A stretch of DNA of 64,000 nt, taken from the NCBI GenBank assembly GCA_965223725.1, contig CBDCXE010000001.1, positions 124,001-188,000 on the forward strand, written 5' to 3'. This document shows, piece after piece, positions 26,648-35,597 of this stretch. Within the stretch, counting starts at the first letter, position 1, and every line of letters starts with the position of its first letter. This DNA is from CBDCXE01 sp965223725 [NCBI: Nitrospinota bacterium]. GTDB taxonomy: Bacteria; Nitrospinota_A; UBA7883. The position numbers and the translations under genes are program-made. A model generated the notes under the pieces. That model was not told the DNA's origin and ran no database searches. It worked only from the letters and a program-made list of their open reading frames with translations.

Positions 26648-27637
26648 GTGAGTAATCGAAAACGAAACCAGGCCCTGGACAAAACCGTAAGCTTCATTGT
26701 AAAAGGCATACAGATCGTTGGGATGAAGCTGCCCCGGCATTTTGCCTTGCTATACGGTTCAACCCTCGGCCGGCTGATCTGGCTGGCGCTCCGGGTCGAG
26801 CGTAAGCGGCTTGATGTTGTCCGGAGCAACCTGCGCAATCTATTCCCCGATGAGGGCGAGTCGAAGCTGGATGCAAGGATCCGGGATGTATGCATACATT
26901 TCGGTAAATTCCTCATCGAAGCAGGGCGGCTTCCTGTTTTAAAGCGGAACTCTTTCGATGGCAGGATACGGTTCGAAGGGATGGATCATTTTCTCGGCGC
27001 TTATTCGCAAAACAAAGGCTTGATCCTGGCCACCGCCCATTTCGGCAATTTCGAACTGGGCGCGGGCGCCCTGGCGCTGATGGGTTATCCGGTCTATTCC
27101 GTTATCCGCACGGTGGACAACCCCCATCTGGACAAGGTCATCGACGACATACGGCTGTCCACCGGTCTTGGCATAATAAAAAAGGAGAACTCCGCCAGGG
27201 AAATCCTGAAACGGCTGCGGGACCGGCAGATTGTGACGGTCCACACCGATCTTCACGCCGGCTTCAACAATATGTTTGTCAGGTTTTTCGGGAAATGGGC
27301 GGCGACCTTCACCACCCCGGCGACCATGTCGCTCCGGACCGGGGTGCCGATCGTCGCGATGTACTGTTTCCGGAACGACAAGGAAGATACTTATACCATC
27401 CGGTTCTTTCCAAAAATAGAGATCGAAACCAGCGGCAACAAAGGCGCCGATATCCGGCAGATTACGACGAAAATAAATGACACCGTGGAGCAGGTTATCC
27501 GGGAAGCGCCGGAGCAGTGGTTCTGGCTCCATCGACGATGGAAAATGGAGCCATCGGACAAGGATATGGAACAGATAAAAAAACAACAGATGCTAATCGA
27601 CGCACTCAACAAGAAAAGGAACGACCAGATAGAGTGA
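26648..27637 (+). CDS. Lipid A biosynthesis acyltransferase (LpxL/HtrB family)
   Basis: A 329-residue inner-membrane acyltransferase that adds a secondary acyl chain to lipid A or a related lipid. The N-terminal half has the expected hydrophobic helix (HFALLYGSTLGRLIWLAL). The catalytic HxxxxE motif is HFGNFE in LATAHFGNFELGAG, and HTDLHAG follows later. C-terminal EQWFWLHRRWK is the family hallmark. The start is GTG with a GGGGGG run as ribosome site. The stop overlaps the waaF start by 1 bp, linking lipid A acylation to core synthesis. Confidence 0.9.
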   Translation: MSNRKRNQALDKTVSFIVKGIQIVGMKLPRHFALLYGSTLGRLIWLALRVERKRLDVVRSNLRNLFPDEGESKLDARIRDVCIHFGKFLIEAGRLPVLKRNSFDGRIRFEGMDHFLGAYSQNKGLILATAHFGNFELGAGALALMGYPVYSVIRTVDNPHLDKVIDDIRLSTGLGIIKKENSAREILKRLRDRQIVTVHTDLHAGFNNMFVRFFGKWAATFTTPATMSLRTGVPIVAMYCFRNDKEDTYTIRFFPKIEIETSGNKGADIRQITTKINDTVEQVIREAPEQWFWLHRRWKMEPSDKDMEQIKKQQMLIDALNKKRNDQIE

Positions 27638-28641
27638 TGAAAAATATAAACTCCGCCAAACGCATTATTATCCGAATGCCCAACTGGCTGGGCGACTGCG
27701 TTATGGCAGCGCCGGTTATAGAAAGTATTCGAGCTTTGCTGCCAAATGCCAAAATAGATGTTGCAATCAAAGATAACATGGCTGGTTTGGGCGCCATATT
27801 GCCGGCAGTAGATAATGTTATAGCACTACCGGAAAAGGGCGGCTCTCAACGAGGAGGAGCGATTAAATCAGCTTTAAAGGCGGGCTACGATCTGCTGATA
27901 CTGCTGCCAAATTCATTTCGATCCGCATGGGAGTTTTACGACAGGAGCATACCTGTACGGATCGGTTACGCCGGCGGTTTCCGGTCTTTCCTTCTGACGA
28001 ATCCGGTGGCGCCCCCCGTCCGACGCTCGCTCCATCAAGTTGAGTATTACAGAAAAATTGTATCATCGCTGTTTCCCGATTTGCCCAATGTTGCTCCGAT
28101 AATCGAAATACCAAAAAGCGCCACGCAAATAATTGAATCGTTATTGCCCCGATCGGACAAACCGCTGGTGGGCATAGGCTTTGGCGCCACCTATGGCACG
28201 GCGAAGATGTGGCCCGTGGAGCGGTTCGCGCAAACCATCGACCGGATCAGCGCCAGCGCGGACGTTGTGTTGTTAGGAGCCGAATCGGAGAGAGGGATAG
28301 AACGTGAAATCATGGAGAAAACGACGAGCAACCCAACCTCGCTGGTGGGAAAAACAGACATAATAGAGCTGGCGGCGGCGCTGAAAAAAATGAGCCTGTT
28401 CATCACCAACGACTCTGGCCCGATGCATCTGGCGTCGGTGGTGGGCGCGGATACGGTGGCGCTGTTTGGCCCCACATCACCCGATGAAACCAGGCCATGG
28501 GTCGGGGGCGAGATCATCTATCACAATGCGGACTGTTCACCCTGCTGGAAACGAAACTGCGATACGGACCATCGATGTATGGAGAGTATATCTGTCGATG
28601 AGGTGGTTCATCTGGCGATGAAGAAGTTGACCAGGGCCTAG
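27637..28641 (+). CDS. waaF: ADP-heptose:LPS heptosyltransferase II
   Basis: A glycosyltransferase family 9 enzyme of 334 residues that adds heptose to the LPS inner core. The start motif IIIRMPNWLGDCVMAAPVIE matches WaaF. C-terminal ITNDSGPMHLASVVGADTVA is the donor-binding region and FGPTSPDETRPW follows. The ATG at 27637 overlaps the previous stop; the longer open frame upstream is just the other frame of that gene. The presence of WaaF supports a heptose-containing LPS. The 3' end overlaps the convergent pilS by 4 bp. Confidence 0.9.
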   Translation: MKNINSAKRIIIRMPNWLGDCVMAAPVIESIRALLPNAKIDVAIKDNMAGLGAILPAVDNVIALPEKGGSQRGGAIKSALKAGYDLLILLPNSFRSAWEFYDRSIPVRIGYAGGFRSFLLTNPVAPPVRRSLHQVEYYRKIVSSLFPDLPNVAPIIEIPKSATQIIESLLPRSDKPLVGIGFGATYGTAKMWPVERFAQTIDRISASADVVLLGAESERGIEREIMEKTTSNPTSLVGKTDIIELAAALKKMSLFITNDSGPMHLASVVGADTVALFGPTSPDETRPWVGGEIIYHNADCSPCWKRNCDTDHRCMESISVDEVVHLAMKKLTRA

Positions 28642-30401
28642 GAAGCGCCGACTGCGTATTTCGTTTGTTCCACCAGCTCCCCTTTTACAGGGAGCCATAC
28701 GGTGAAGGTCGCGCCGTTGCCTAATACAGACTTGGCCGATATTTTGCCTTTGTGGAGCTCTACTATTTTATATACCATAGGCAGGCCCAGTCCTGTGCCG
28801 GTCGGCTTTGTGGTGAAGAACGGTTCGAATATTTTGCTCAGGTTTTCCTTGCTTATCCCCTCCCCTGTATCCTGAACGGTAATCCGTACATATTCTGGAT
28901 ATTCCACGATCGGGTTGATGCTGTAATTTTTAAAAACGCCAGTTTCATGTAATGAATTCTCTCTTTGCGCTTTTATTATCAGTTTTCCATCGTTGTGTTC
29001 CACTGCGTCGATTGCGTTAATGCACAGGTTCCAGATGACTTGTTTGATTCGCTCCGGATCGACATGCGCAATCAGGTTTTTTTCTATGTCAGATTCAATT
29101 TTTATTTTCTCTGAATATTCAGGGTTCGATTTTATTAATATCAATGTTTCCTGCATTAGTTCGCTTATGTCAGATTTAACCGGCTCGATACCAGGACCAG
29201 ACGCATAGTTTAAAAACTGGGTGATTATAGAGTTGAGACGGTCTGTTTCCCGCGTGATGATATCCATCAGCCTGACGTTTTTATCATCCAGCAGGTCTTG
29301 TAAATCAGCGCTCATCATCTGTATGGAACCGCTTAACGACGCCAGCGGGTTGCGGATTTCATGGGCCATACCAGCGGCCATGCGGCCTATGGCGGCCAGC
29401 CTTTCAGAGCTTTCCACCTGACGCTGCATCTTTTTATGTTCTGTGACATCTTGCAAAACACCTATGGCCCCGTTGACAACGCCAGAAACCGTCAGCTTGT
29501 TGACCACCATAGAGAGAGCGTGATCTTTTCGATCTTTACCGCTGTATATCCATTCAAACTGCCGGGAGGGCCCCGACCGGTCAACATGGCTAGAAACAAA
29601 TTCGGAAATTTCTGGTATGCCCAACACCTCATCGGCGTCTTTGTTATCAATTTCAATGGCAGGTAACCCCAACATCTTTTCTGCCGCAACGTTGTGGGAA
29701 AGTATCTTTTTATCGTTGCCCATTGCTATAAAACCGAGGGACATATTACTAAGCACCATCTCGTGAAATTTCTGAAGACTGGTAAAATCTTCGGTTTGCT
29801 CAATCAGTTGCTTATCTTTCTCCCTGAGCAATCCGGTGAAGTAGCCACTCATCACCGCCACCAGATAATAACCGACAGAGTTGACCACACCAAGAACCAA
29901 TACCGAGGAATAATTCCGGGTTTGAGGCCCAATAAAAGTATTGAATGGATTAATAAGCCCATTATATTCAAATGATATCAACAGGCAATAGATCAGGGTC
30001 GATAACGTGGCCAGAATAAATGGCGCGAACCTTGTATATAAAAACGCGGAGCCAACTATGATCAGAATAAACATAAAAGAGAACGGACTGCTTATACCAC
30101 CGGTGCTGTATATGATCCACCCAATCAAAATAGCGTCGATGATTAACTGAATATACGCAAAGCGGAACTGATTTTTTAATATGCTGGAAAGAACAGCATA
30201 AATCATGCTGAGAATGTAGGTGGCGGCAATAGGCTGGAGAGCCGGAGATGAGACGTATGTTGCGCCATGCCTGACCTGGTAATAGGCCATGACACCCATG
30301 AAAAACGAGATCACCGCCAACCGGGCGGCCAACATCACTCTCACAAATGAGCGAGCGCTGTCAGCGCTGCGGGTGTATTCAGTTGTGGCGGTTTCTGCCA
30401 T
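28638..30401 (-). CDS. pilS: Sensor histidine kinase, PilS-like
   Basis: A 587-residue membrane sensor kinase: about six membrane segments (residues 20-190), a PAS domain (about 215-325), a HisKA domain with the phospho-acceptor His in GMAHEIRNPLASLSGS, and a HATPase domain (NLCINAIDAVEH, DTGEGISKENLSKIFEPF, GTGLGLPMVYKI). This is the layout of PilS, which controls pilin transcription with PilR. It lies directly downstream of pilC, supporting the name, but no pilR follows; the next gene is the convergent waaF. An NtrB-like function is the alternative. Confidence 0.85.
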   Translation of the reverse strand: MAETATTEYTRSADSARSFVRVMLAARLAVISFFMGVMAYYQVRHGATYVSSPALQPIAATYILSMIYAVLSSILKNQFRFAYIQLIIDAILIGWIIYSTGGISSPFSFMFILIIVGSAFLYTRFAPFILATLSTLIYCLLISFEYNGLINPFNTFIGPQTRNYSSVLVLGVVNSVGYYLVAVMSGYFTGLLREKDKQLIEQTEDFTSLQKFHEMVLSNMSLGFIAMGNDKKILSHNVAAEKMLGLPAIEIDNKDADEVLGIPEISEFVSSHVDRSGPSRQFEWIYSGKDRKDHALSMVVNKLTVSGVVNGAIGVLQDVTEHKKMQRQVESSERLAAIGRMAAGMAHEIRNPLASLSGSIQMMSADLQDLLDDKNVRLMDIITRETDRLNSIITQFLNYASGPGIEPVKSDISELMQETLILIKSNPEYSEKIKIESDIEKNLIAHVDPERIKQVIWNLCINAIDAVEHNDGKLIIKAQRENSLHETGVFKNYSINPIVEYPEYVRITVQDTGEGISKENLSKIFEPFFTTKPTGTGLGLPMVYKIVELHKGKISAKSVLGNGATFTVWLPVKGELVEQTKYAVGAS

Positions 30402-30458
30402 GTGTCACTCCACTGCTATGCAAGCCCTCCTTGCCTTGCAACTGCAACTGGCGGATAC

Positions 30459-31652
30459 CTAACCAACCACATCACCAATCTTGAAGATCGGCATATACAT
30501 CGCCACGACAACGAATCCGACAACCACACCAAGAAACACCATCAGCATCGGCTCCAGCAATGATGTAAGGCCCTCGACCGCTGTATCCACTTCCTGATCG
30601 TAAAAATCGGCGATTTTGTTCATCATCGAATCGAGCGCGCCTGTCTGCTCTCCCACTTCTATCATCTGCACCACCATGGGTGGGAAAACGCCCTGCTCTT
30701 TCAACGGTTCGGCTAGACCTTTACCTGCCTTTATATCGTCGATAATAGCAAGGACAGCATGCTCTATCACTTTCTGGCCAGATGTTTTGGCTGTTATTTC
30801 CAATCCTTCGATGATCGGGACACCGGACGAAATCAACGTCCCCATGGTTCGTGTGAATTTGGCCACCGCCACTTTCTGGATCAATGGACCCAGCACCGGA
30901 AGTCGTATAAATATCTTGTCAGTAATGGTGCATCCACGCTCTGTTTTCCTGAATTGAATAAATGCAAAAAACAGAACGATCGGTATAATAAACACCACAA
31001 ACCAGTGGTTGATTACAAAATCTGATGTGTTGAGCACTATTTTGGTGGGCCATGGCAATTCTTGACCAAAATCAGCAAACATCTCTCCAAACATCGGTAT
31101 GACAAACACCAGCAAAAATACGACAACGGCCACAGCCACAGTGACAATCGCCGTTGGATAGACCATCGCTGATTTAATTTTGCCTTTCAGCGCCATGGCC
31201 TTTTCTGCGTAATCGGCCAGGCGCAGAAGGATTTTATCGAGAATACCCCCAACCTCGCCTGCCTCTATCATGTTTGTATACAGGCTGTCGAAGACTTTTG
31301 GGTGGCGTCTTAATGCGTCCGCAAAGGTTTCTCCCGCTTCTACTTTACTTTTCACATCAGCGATGACCTTGGAAAATATTTTGTTCTCCGTCGAGCCGCT
31401 TAAAATATTGAGACATTGCACCAGCGGCAAACCGGCGCCTATCATGGTCGCAAACTGCCGGGTGAAAATGACGATCTCTTTTTGTGTTGGGCCTCCGCCG
31501 AAGAGTACAATATCTTTCGACTTAGCTTTTATTGATGTGTACTTGATCTGTTGACGGGTCAACATCGACTTGGCGGATTCTATATTATCAGCCTCAATCT
31601 CGCCTTCCTTGACGCCAAGTTTGGTGTTGTACTTATATTTAAATGCGGGCAT
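30459..31652 (-). CDS. pilC: Type IV pilus inner-membrane platform protein PilC
   Basis: A 397-residue T2SSF protein that anchors the pilus assembly and retraction motors. Two repeats of the T2SSF domain are visible, each with a cytoplasmic helical part (QFATMIGAGLPLVQCL; FTRTMGTLISSGVPIIEGL) followed by membrane segments, three in all. The hallmark MIEVGEQTGALD sits near residue 340, and the first copy reads MIEAGEVGGILD. It lies between the pilT-linked zinc-ribbon gene and pilS, in one apparent operon. Confidence 0.95.
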   Translation of the reverse strand: MPAFKYKYNTKLGVKEGEIEADNIESAKSMLTRQQIKYTSIKAKSKDIVLFGGGPTQKEIVIFTRQFATMIGAGLPLVQCLNILSGSTENKIFSKVIADVKSKVEAGETFADALRRHPKVFDSLYTNMIEAGEVGGILDKILLRLADYAEKAMALKGKIKSAMVYPTAIVTVAVAVVVFLLVFVIPMFGEMFADFGQELPWPTKIVLNTSDFVINHWFVVFIIPIVLFFAFIQFRKTERGCTITDKIFIRLPVLGPLIQKVAVAKFTRTMGTLISSGVPIIEGLEITAKTSGQKVIEHAVLAIIDDIKAGKGLAEPLKEQGVFPPMVVQMIEVGEQTGALDSMMNKIADFYDQEVDTAVEGLTSLLEPMLMVFLGVVVGFVVVAMYMPIFKIGDVVG

Positions 31653-31731
31653 ATTGTTTCCTTCAGGTGATAAACGCCTGGATTAATCTCATTGTTTATG
31701 GAGTTCTGGTAATTGGAAAAACATTGAATAC

Positions 31732-32430
31732 CTATATAGAAAATTCCTGACCAGATTCAACTGATATTTGATTAAAAACAGCGTAGAATGCTTTCATGTC
31801 GTTCATCGATTTTTTCAGTATCAGTTCAAAGTTGGAAAAATCAACGACGTTCATTACCAGGTTCACACTTTTATTAAATGCGTCCATAGAATCCATGGTT
31901 TGAAAACTGTGACCAATGAGCACTACAAACATTTTGCGTCTTTTTATCATTGGCATTGGTTCGACATATTTGTGCAAGGGATTATCGTAGGGATCACAAT
32001 CCTTGAATTTTTCATTTAGCACCAATAGGTCATAAGTATTCATCGTCAGCTTGCTGATACCCTCCTCATGGCTCTTCACTGTCGTAATAGAGTATTCCAT
32101 TTTCTTAAGCACCGGGGTGATCCTGTCGATATTGTCACTATCGGCTAAAAGAGCTCGAAATTTACCTTCACCCAAAAACTCAAGTTCATCTTCCACCATA
32201 TCCAAAAGGCTCATCAGCGAAGATTCGGAACGCTCATCCTTTTTTGCTGGCATGGGCACGGTCTGCGTTTCATCCAGGGGAGCAGCTCCAGGGTCGCCGA
32301 CCCCTTTCCCTCCGACCAGTTTCATCTGATGATTACACGCAGGGCAGTTGAACGAAATTGTTTTTCCTTCAGGCACTTTGTCGTCCGGAATATTTAGAGA
32401 CTTTTTACAATTGGCGCAGTTGATTATCAT
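31732..32430 (-). CDS. Zinc-ribbon protein with degenerate receiver-like domain
   Basis: A 232-residue protein with an N-terminal MJ0042/TIGR02098-type zinc ribbon (CANC at 5-8 and CPAC near 30) and a C-terminal domain resembling a response-regulator receiver: FRALLADSDNIDRITPVLKKMEYSITTV, then LLVLNE, where the phospho-acceptor Asp of true receivers is replaced by Asn. Phosphorylation is therefore unlikely. It overlaps the pilT stop by 4 bp (ATGA) and precedes pilC, so it is almost certainly part of the pilus operon, perhaps as a protein-interaction regulator. No orthologue name is known to me. Confidence 0.7.
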   Translation of the reverse strand: MIINCANCKKSLNIPDDKVPEGKTISFNCPACNHQMKLVGGKGVGDPGAAPLDETQTVPMPAKKDERSESSLMSLLDMVEDELEFLGEGKFRALLADSDNIDRITPVLKKMEYSITTVKSHEEGISKLTMNTYDLLVLNEKFKDCDPYDNPLHKYVEPMPMIKRRKMFVVLIGHSFQTMDSMDAFNKSVNLVMNVVDFSNFELILKKSMNDMKAFYAVFNQISVESGQEFSI

Positions 32431-33626
32431 CGTGATCTCCTCTTGCGGCGCAACGACCCACCGGTTAATTCTTCATAGCTGCTGTCCATATCAAGCTTTT
32501 CGATGTCCGATGTGCGCTCACCCCTGGAGGCTTTGATGCTGTCGATCTCCCGTCCGACAATATCTCTTCTGGAAGCATATCCCACAGCTGTCTCTTCGGT
32601 GATCATTCCATCCTTGTAAAGGTCGACAACGCTGGAGTCAAACGTCCGCCACCCGAAGGGCCTCGAGGCTGTAATAATATCGTAGAATGTTTTCCCTTCT
32701 TCTTCACCATTCAGTATCGCGTCTTTCACACGCAGGTTCGATCCCATAATCTCGAACGCGGCCACCCTGCCACCGCCCACCTTCGGCAACAGCCTTTGGC
32801 TCACAACCCAGCGCAACGACTCCGCCAGCCGGATCCGTATCAGTTGTTCTTCCTCCAGGTCGAACATACCGATGATACGGTTGATCGTCTGCCCGGCGTC
32901 CACAGTGTGCAGGGTGCTCAGTACAGTGTGGCCGGTCTCCGACGCGGTCAGTCCGATTTCCATTGTTTCCTTGTCCCGCATCTCACCAACCAGGATAACT
33001 TTTGGAGCCTGCCGCAGGGCCGCCCTCAATCCGTTGGAAAAAGAGTCGAAATCCTGACCAAGCTCACGCTGGTTAAAAGTCGCTTTTTTATGTGGATGGG
33101 AAAATTCAACAGGGTCCTCCAGCGTAACCACATGGATCGATTTCTGGTTATTAATAACATCCAGCATGGCCGCCAGACTTGTGGTTTTACCAGAACCCGT
33201 CGCGCCGGTCACCAGCACAAGGCCATTTTTCTCTTCTGATATCTTATGAAAAACTTCTGGTAAATTCAGGTTCTCAATTGTAGGAATCTGGGTTTCCAGC
33301 TTCCTGAGCACCAGTGACAGCATATTGCGCTGGGAAAAAATATTCACGCGAAACCGTGACTTGCCTTCCAGATAGTAGGAGCAATCCGCAGAACCACTCT
33401 CCAACAGATTTCGGGTGAGTCTGGGGTCGCCATTTATAATGTTCATAGCGATTGTTTCTGTCTGGTACGGTGTCAACTTCCATATGGGGGGGGTAAGCTC
33501 CACATCCCTTAAAACACCGGATGATTCGACCTGAAGCGCTTTGCCCACAGTAAAATTCAGGTCAGATACGTTTCCGTAGCTTTCGATCATACTCCCGAGG
33601 ATATAGTCAAGCTCAGGCTGGCGCAT
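32427..33626 (-). CDS. pilT: Twitching motility ATPase PilT/PilU
   Basis: A 399-residue hexameric secretion ATPase that powers pilus retraction. Walker A is GATGSGKTTS, the Asp box includes VVTLEDPVEF, Walker B is KVILVGEMRDKET, and the His box is TGHTVLSTLHT. AFEIM near residue 290 corresponds to the family's AIRNLIRE-linked region. The N-terminal half has the PAS-like fold of PilT/PilU. A longer than usual C-terminal tail (about 350-399, charged and ending in RKRRSR) follows the ATPase. PilU is an alternative identity. A TATAAT box exists on the minus strand at 33753-33758. Confidence 0.9.
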   Translation of the reverse strand: MRQPELDYILGSMIESYGNVSDLNFTVGKALQVESSGVLRDVELTPPIWKLTPYQTETIAMNIINGDPRLTRNLLESGSADCSYYLEGKSRFRVNIFSQRNMLSLVLRKLETQIPTIENLNLPEVFHKISEEKNGLVLVTGATGSGKTTSLAAMLDVINNQKSIHVVTLEDPVEFSHPHKKATFNQRELGQDFDSFSNGLRAALRQAPKVILVGEMRDKETMEIGLTASETGHTVLSTLHTVDAGQTINRIIGMFDLEEEQLIRIRLAESLRWVVSQRLLPKVGGGRVAAFEIMGSNLRVKDAILNGEEEGKTFYDIITASRPFGWRTFDSSVVDLYKDGMITEETAVGYASRRDIVGREIDSIKASRGERTSDIEKLDMDSSYEELTGGSLRRKRRSR

Positions 33627-33874
33627 AATTATAAATCCTTACTTAATTCGCATAAATTGCGATCCATATGGCTCTTGGTAGCATCTTGACAAAGGAACAA
33701 GCTCTATCTGCCACTAACATCATATGATGAGATTAATTTATATCATCTTTTTATTATACAATAAGTTATCAGTTTTTGGAAGCGTTTTCTCACTATTCCC
33801 GCCTACGAGAAAGTTTGATAAATATCTCATCGCGGCTTAGAATGAGCATCTTTGGACGTCATGGAGCGCAGATA

Positions 33875-34099
33875 ATGACAGACAACATTGAACCAGAAAT
33901 AAAGACGAAGCCAAAAAGCAAGCTGCTGGCCATAATATTCCTGATCGTGGCAGTGATCTATGGCGCCATACCGCTTGATCTTGTACCCGATATGATATTA
34001 CCCCTGGGCCTGGGCGATGACGTCCTGGTAGCCCTCGGCGCCCTGCTATATTTTTACAGGACCTTTTTCGGCAAGGCTGATGGAATGGAAAAAAGGTGA
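33875..34099 (+). CDS. DUF1232 (YkvA-like) small membrane protein
   Basis: A 74-residue protein with two membrane segments and the DUF1232 core AIPLDLVPDMILPLGLGDDVLVALGAL, in which a short loop rich in Pro and Asp links two helices. The start at 33875 is supported by a GGAG 8 bp upstream; the frame is open further up but has no better site. The function is unknown across the family. Its end overlaps the start of a truncated GNAT gene by about 20 bp. Confidence 0.8.
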   Translation: MTDNIEPEIKTKPKSKLLAIIFLIVAVIYGAIPLDLVPDMILPLGLGDDVLVALGALLYFYRTFFGKADGMEKR

Positions 34100-34258
34100 G
34101 TACACGCTCACTGACGATAAATCCCTGATAAATCCGGGCGATGTTCACAACCTCCTTTCCGGTACTTATTGGGCGGACGGGCGAACTGTAGAAAAGGTTT
34201 TTACAGGCGGCTTGGATTCGAGATCGCCGACCCCGACATGATATGGATGACCAAATAG
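34080..34258 (+). pseudogene. Remnant of a GNAT acetyltransferase with internal deletion
   Basis: Reading from the ATG at 34080 (overlapping the end of the DUF1232 gene), the frame gives the typical GNAT N-terminus LTDDKSLINPGDVHNLLSG, then TYWADGRTVEKV. It then breaks off at about 34197-34214. A different frame picks up directly with the usual GNAT C-terminus (GFEIADPDMIWMTK, stop at 34256-34258). About 80 middle residues, including the acetyl-CoA-binding motif, are missing, so the product cannot be active. It looks like a real internal deletion rather than a simple sequencing slip. Confidence 0.7.
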
Positions 34259-34299
34259 CCGACCTGCCCCCGCAGATGGCGACAGTAAGTAATAGCCGG

Positions 34300-35499
34300 T
34301 TACTGCTTGAACTGCTTGGCCAGCCTCAAACCCTGGTCGTGGTAGTTGGAGCCGATTTCCTTGCCGTACCATATTTTTGGCTTGGCGTTCATCCTCTCAT
34401 ATTTCATTTTGAACAGTATCTGCCCATCCTCGATGATGAACGGCACGTCATGGGGCCGCACCTCCAGCACAGCCTTCGTCCCCTTCACCTCCCCCGATTT
34501 GCCGTACCCGAACCCGGGATCGAAAAACCCGGCGTAATGGGTCCGCAGCTCGCCCGATCCGGCGTCGAACTCCACCATCTCCGCCGCATAACCCAGCGGC
34601 ACCCGGATCCGCTCCTTCGACGCGAAAATATAAAACTCCTCCGGCTCCAGAATCAGCCTGCCGTTTTTCGGCTGGTATATAGGCTCCCAGAAATCGTCCG
34701 CGACATATTTAGCAATTTTAGATAGATTTATAACCTGGCTATTTTTCTTGGCTTTAAATCCGATTGGCACATCTTCTTTAGAAGCTTCCAAGTCAATACT
34801 CATTAATAATCCATCACCACTGATATGCCTTCCCTTATTCCACGCAACCATTTCATTACCAACCTTCAAAAGCTGATCTTCGTCAAATAGCAAGTCCTCT
34901 GCATGGTAAAGTTCACTTAATTCCGAATTAGTAAGGAATTGATGGTGAGTATGACCATTCTTGTTTTTAAGTCCATTTGAAAATAGACGTAACTGATTAA
35001 GCCTTTGGCCTGCTGTAACTTCAATAGTGAATGACCTGGGTACAACTTCCAAGTACAAACCTCCTTCATATTCAATTGCAATCTCTTCGAACCGGCTGGA
35101 ATAATCGGTGATCACCCGGGTAAATACATCAAGCCTCCCGATAGAGCTTTTCGGGTTAGTTTTGCCTCGTATATTTAAACCATCAAGCCGGATAGATTCG
35201 GCCAACGGTATAAGATAAACTGCATCGCGTTCCAGCACGGCGCCATTTGTCAGGTCAATATCGTACATCTTCAGGTCTTGCATACCTTCCTTTACGGTAT
35301 ATGATTGCGGGAGGAAGCTTGCTTGCAATCGATACGCCCTGGGACCAAGCCGAAGATCAAGGGAAGCTGGCTGAAGCTGATCGTCTTTATCAATTTCCGG
35401 CATGTTATCTTGGCTGCAAAAAATCCTGTCACCGTCGACCAACTGCTCTATGTCTTGCGATGTTAATACGCCTTTATTGAATTGCTTTATATTAACCAT
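34300..35499 (-). CDS. dcd: 2'-deoxycytidine 5'-triphosphate deaminase, long form
   Basis: Makes dUTP from dCTP for thymidylate synthesis. At 399 residues this is the long, duplicated form known mainly from alphaproteobacteria, about twice the usual Dcd size. The first half has QLQPASLDLRLGPRAY and GKTNPKSSIGRLDVFTRV (the trimer dUTPase-like motif). The second has FYIFASKERIRVPLGYAAEM and THYAGFFDPGFGYG. It is divergent from ilvB, 98 bp away. A CATAAT box lies 5 bp upstream of the ATG. Confidence 0.9.
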   Translation of the reverse strand: MVNIKQFNKGVLTSQDIEQLVDGDRIFCSQDNMPEIDKDDQLQPASLDLRLGPRAYRLQASFLPQSYTVKEGMQDLKMYDIDLTNGAVLERDAVYLIPLAESIRLDGLNIRGKTNPKSSIGRLDVFTRVITDYSSRFEEIAIEYEGGLYLEVVPRSFTIEVTAGQRLNQLRLFSNGLKNKNGHTHHQFLTNSELSELYHAEDLLFDEDQLLKVGNEMVAWNKGRHISGDGLLMSIDLEASKEDVPIGFKAKKNSQVINLSKIAKYVADDFWEPIYQPKNGRLILEPEEFYIFASKERIRVPLGYAAEMVEFDAGSGELRTHYAGFFDPGFGYGKSGEVKGTKAVLEVRPHDVPFIIEDGQILFKMKYERMNAKPKIWYGKEIGSNYHDQGLRLAKQFKQ

Positions 35500-35522
35500 G
35501 CCTAATTATGCTATTAGATTGT

Positions 35523-35550
35523 TTGACTCGATACAGCCGATTACTATATC
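35523..35550 (+). promoter_or_regulatory. Candidate ilvB promoter
   Basis: TTGACT (35523-35528) and TATATC (35545-35550) with a 16-bp spacer. The start of transcription would leave a leader of about 40 nt before ilvB. No leader peptide or attenuator structure is visible. Confidence 0.4.
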
Positions 35551-35597
35551 ATCACTTATTTATCTTTAACAACTGTAGTGAAAGGGTTCCTGTTTCA

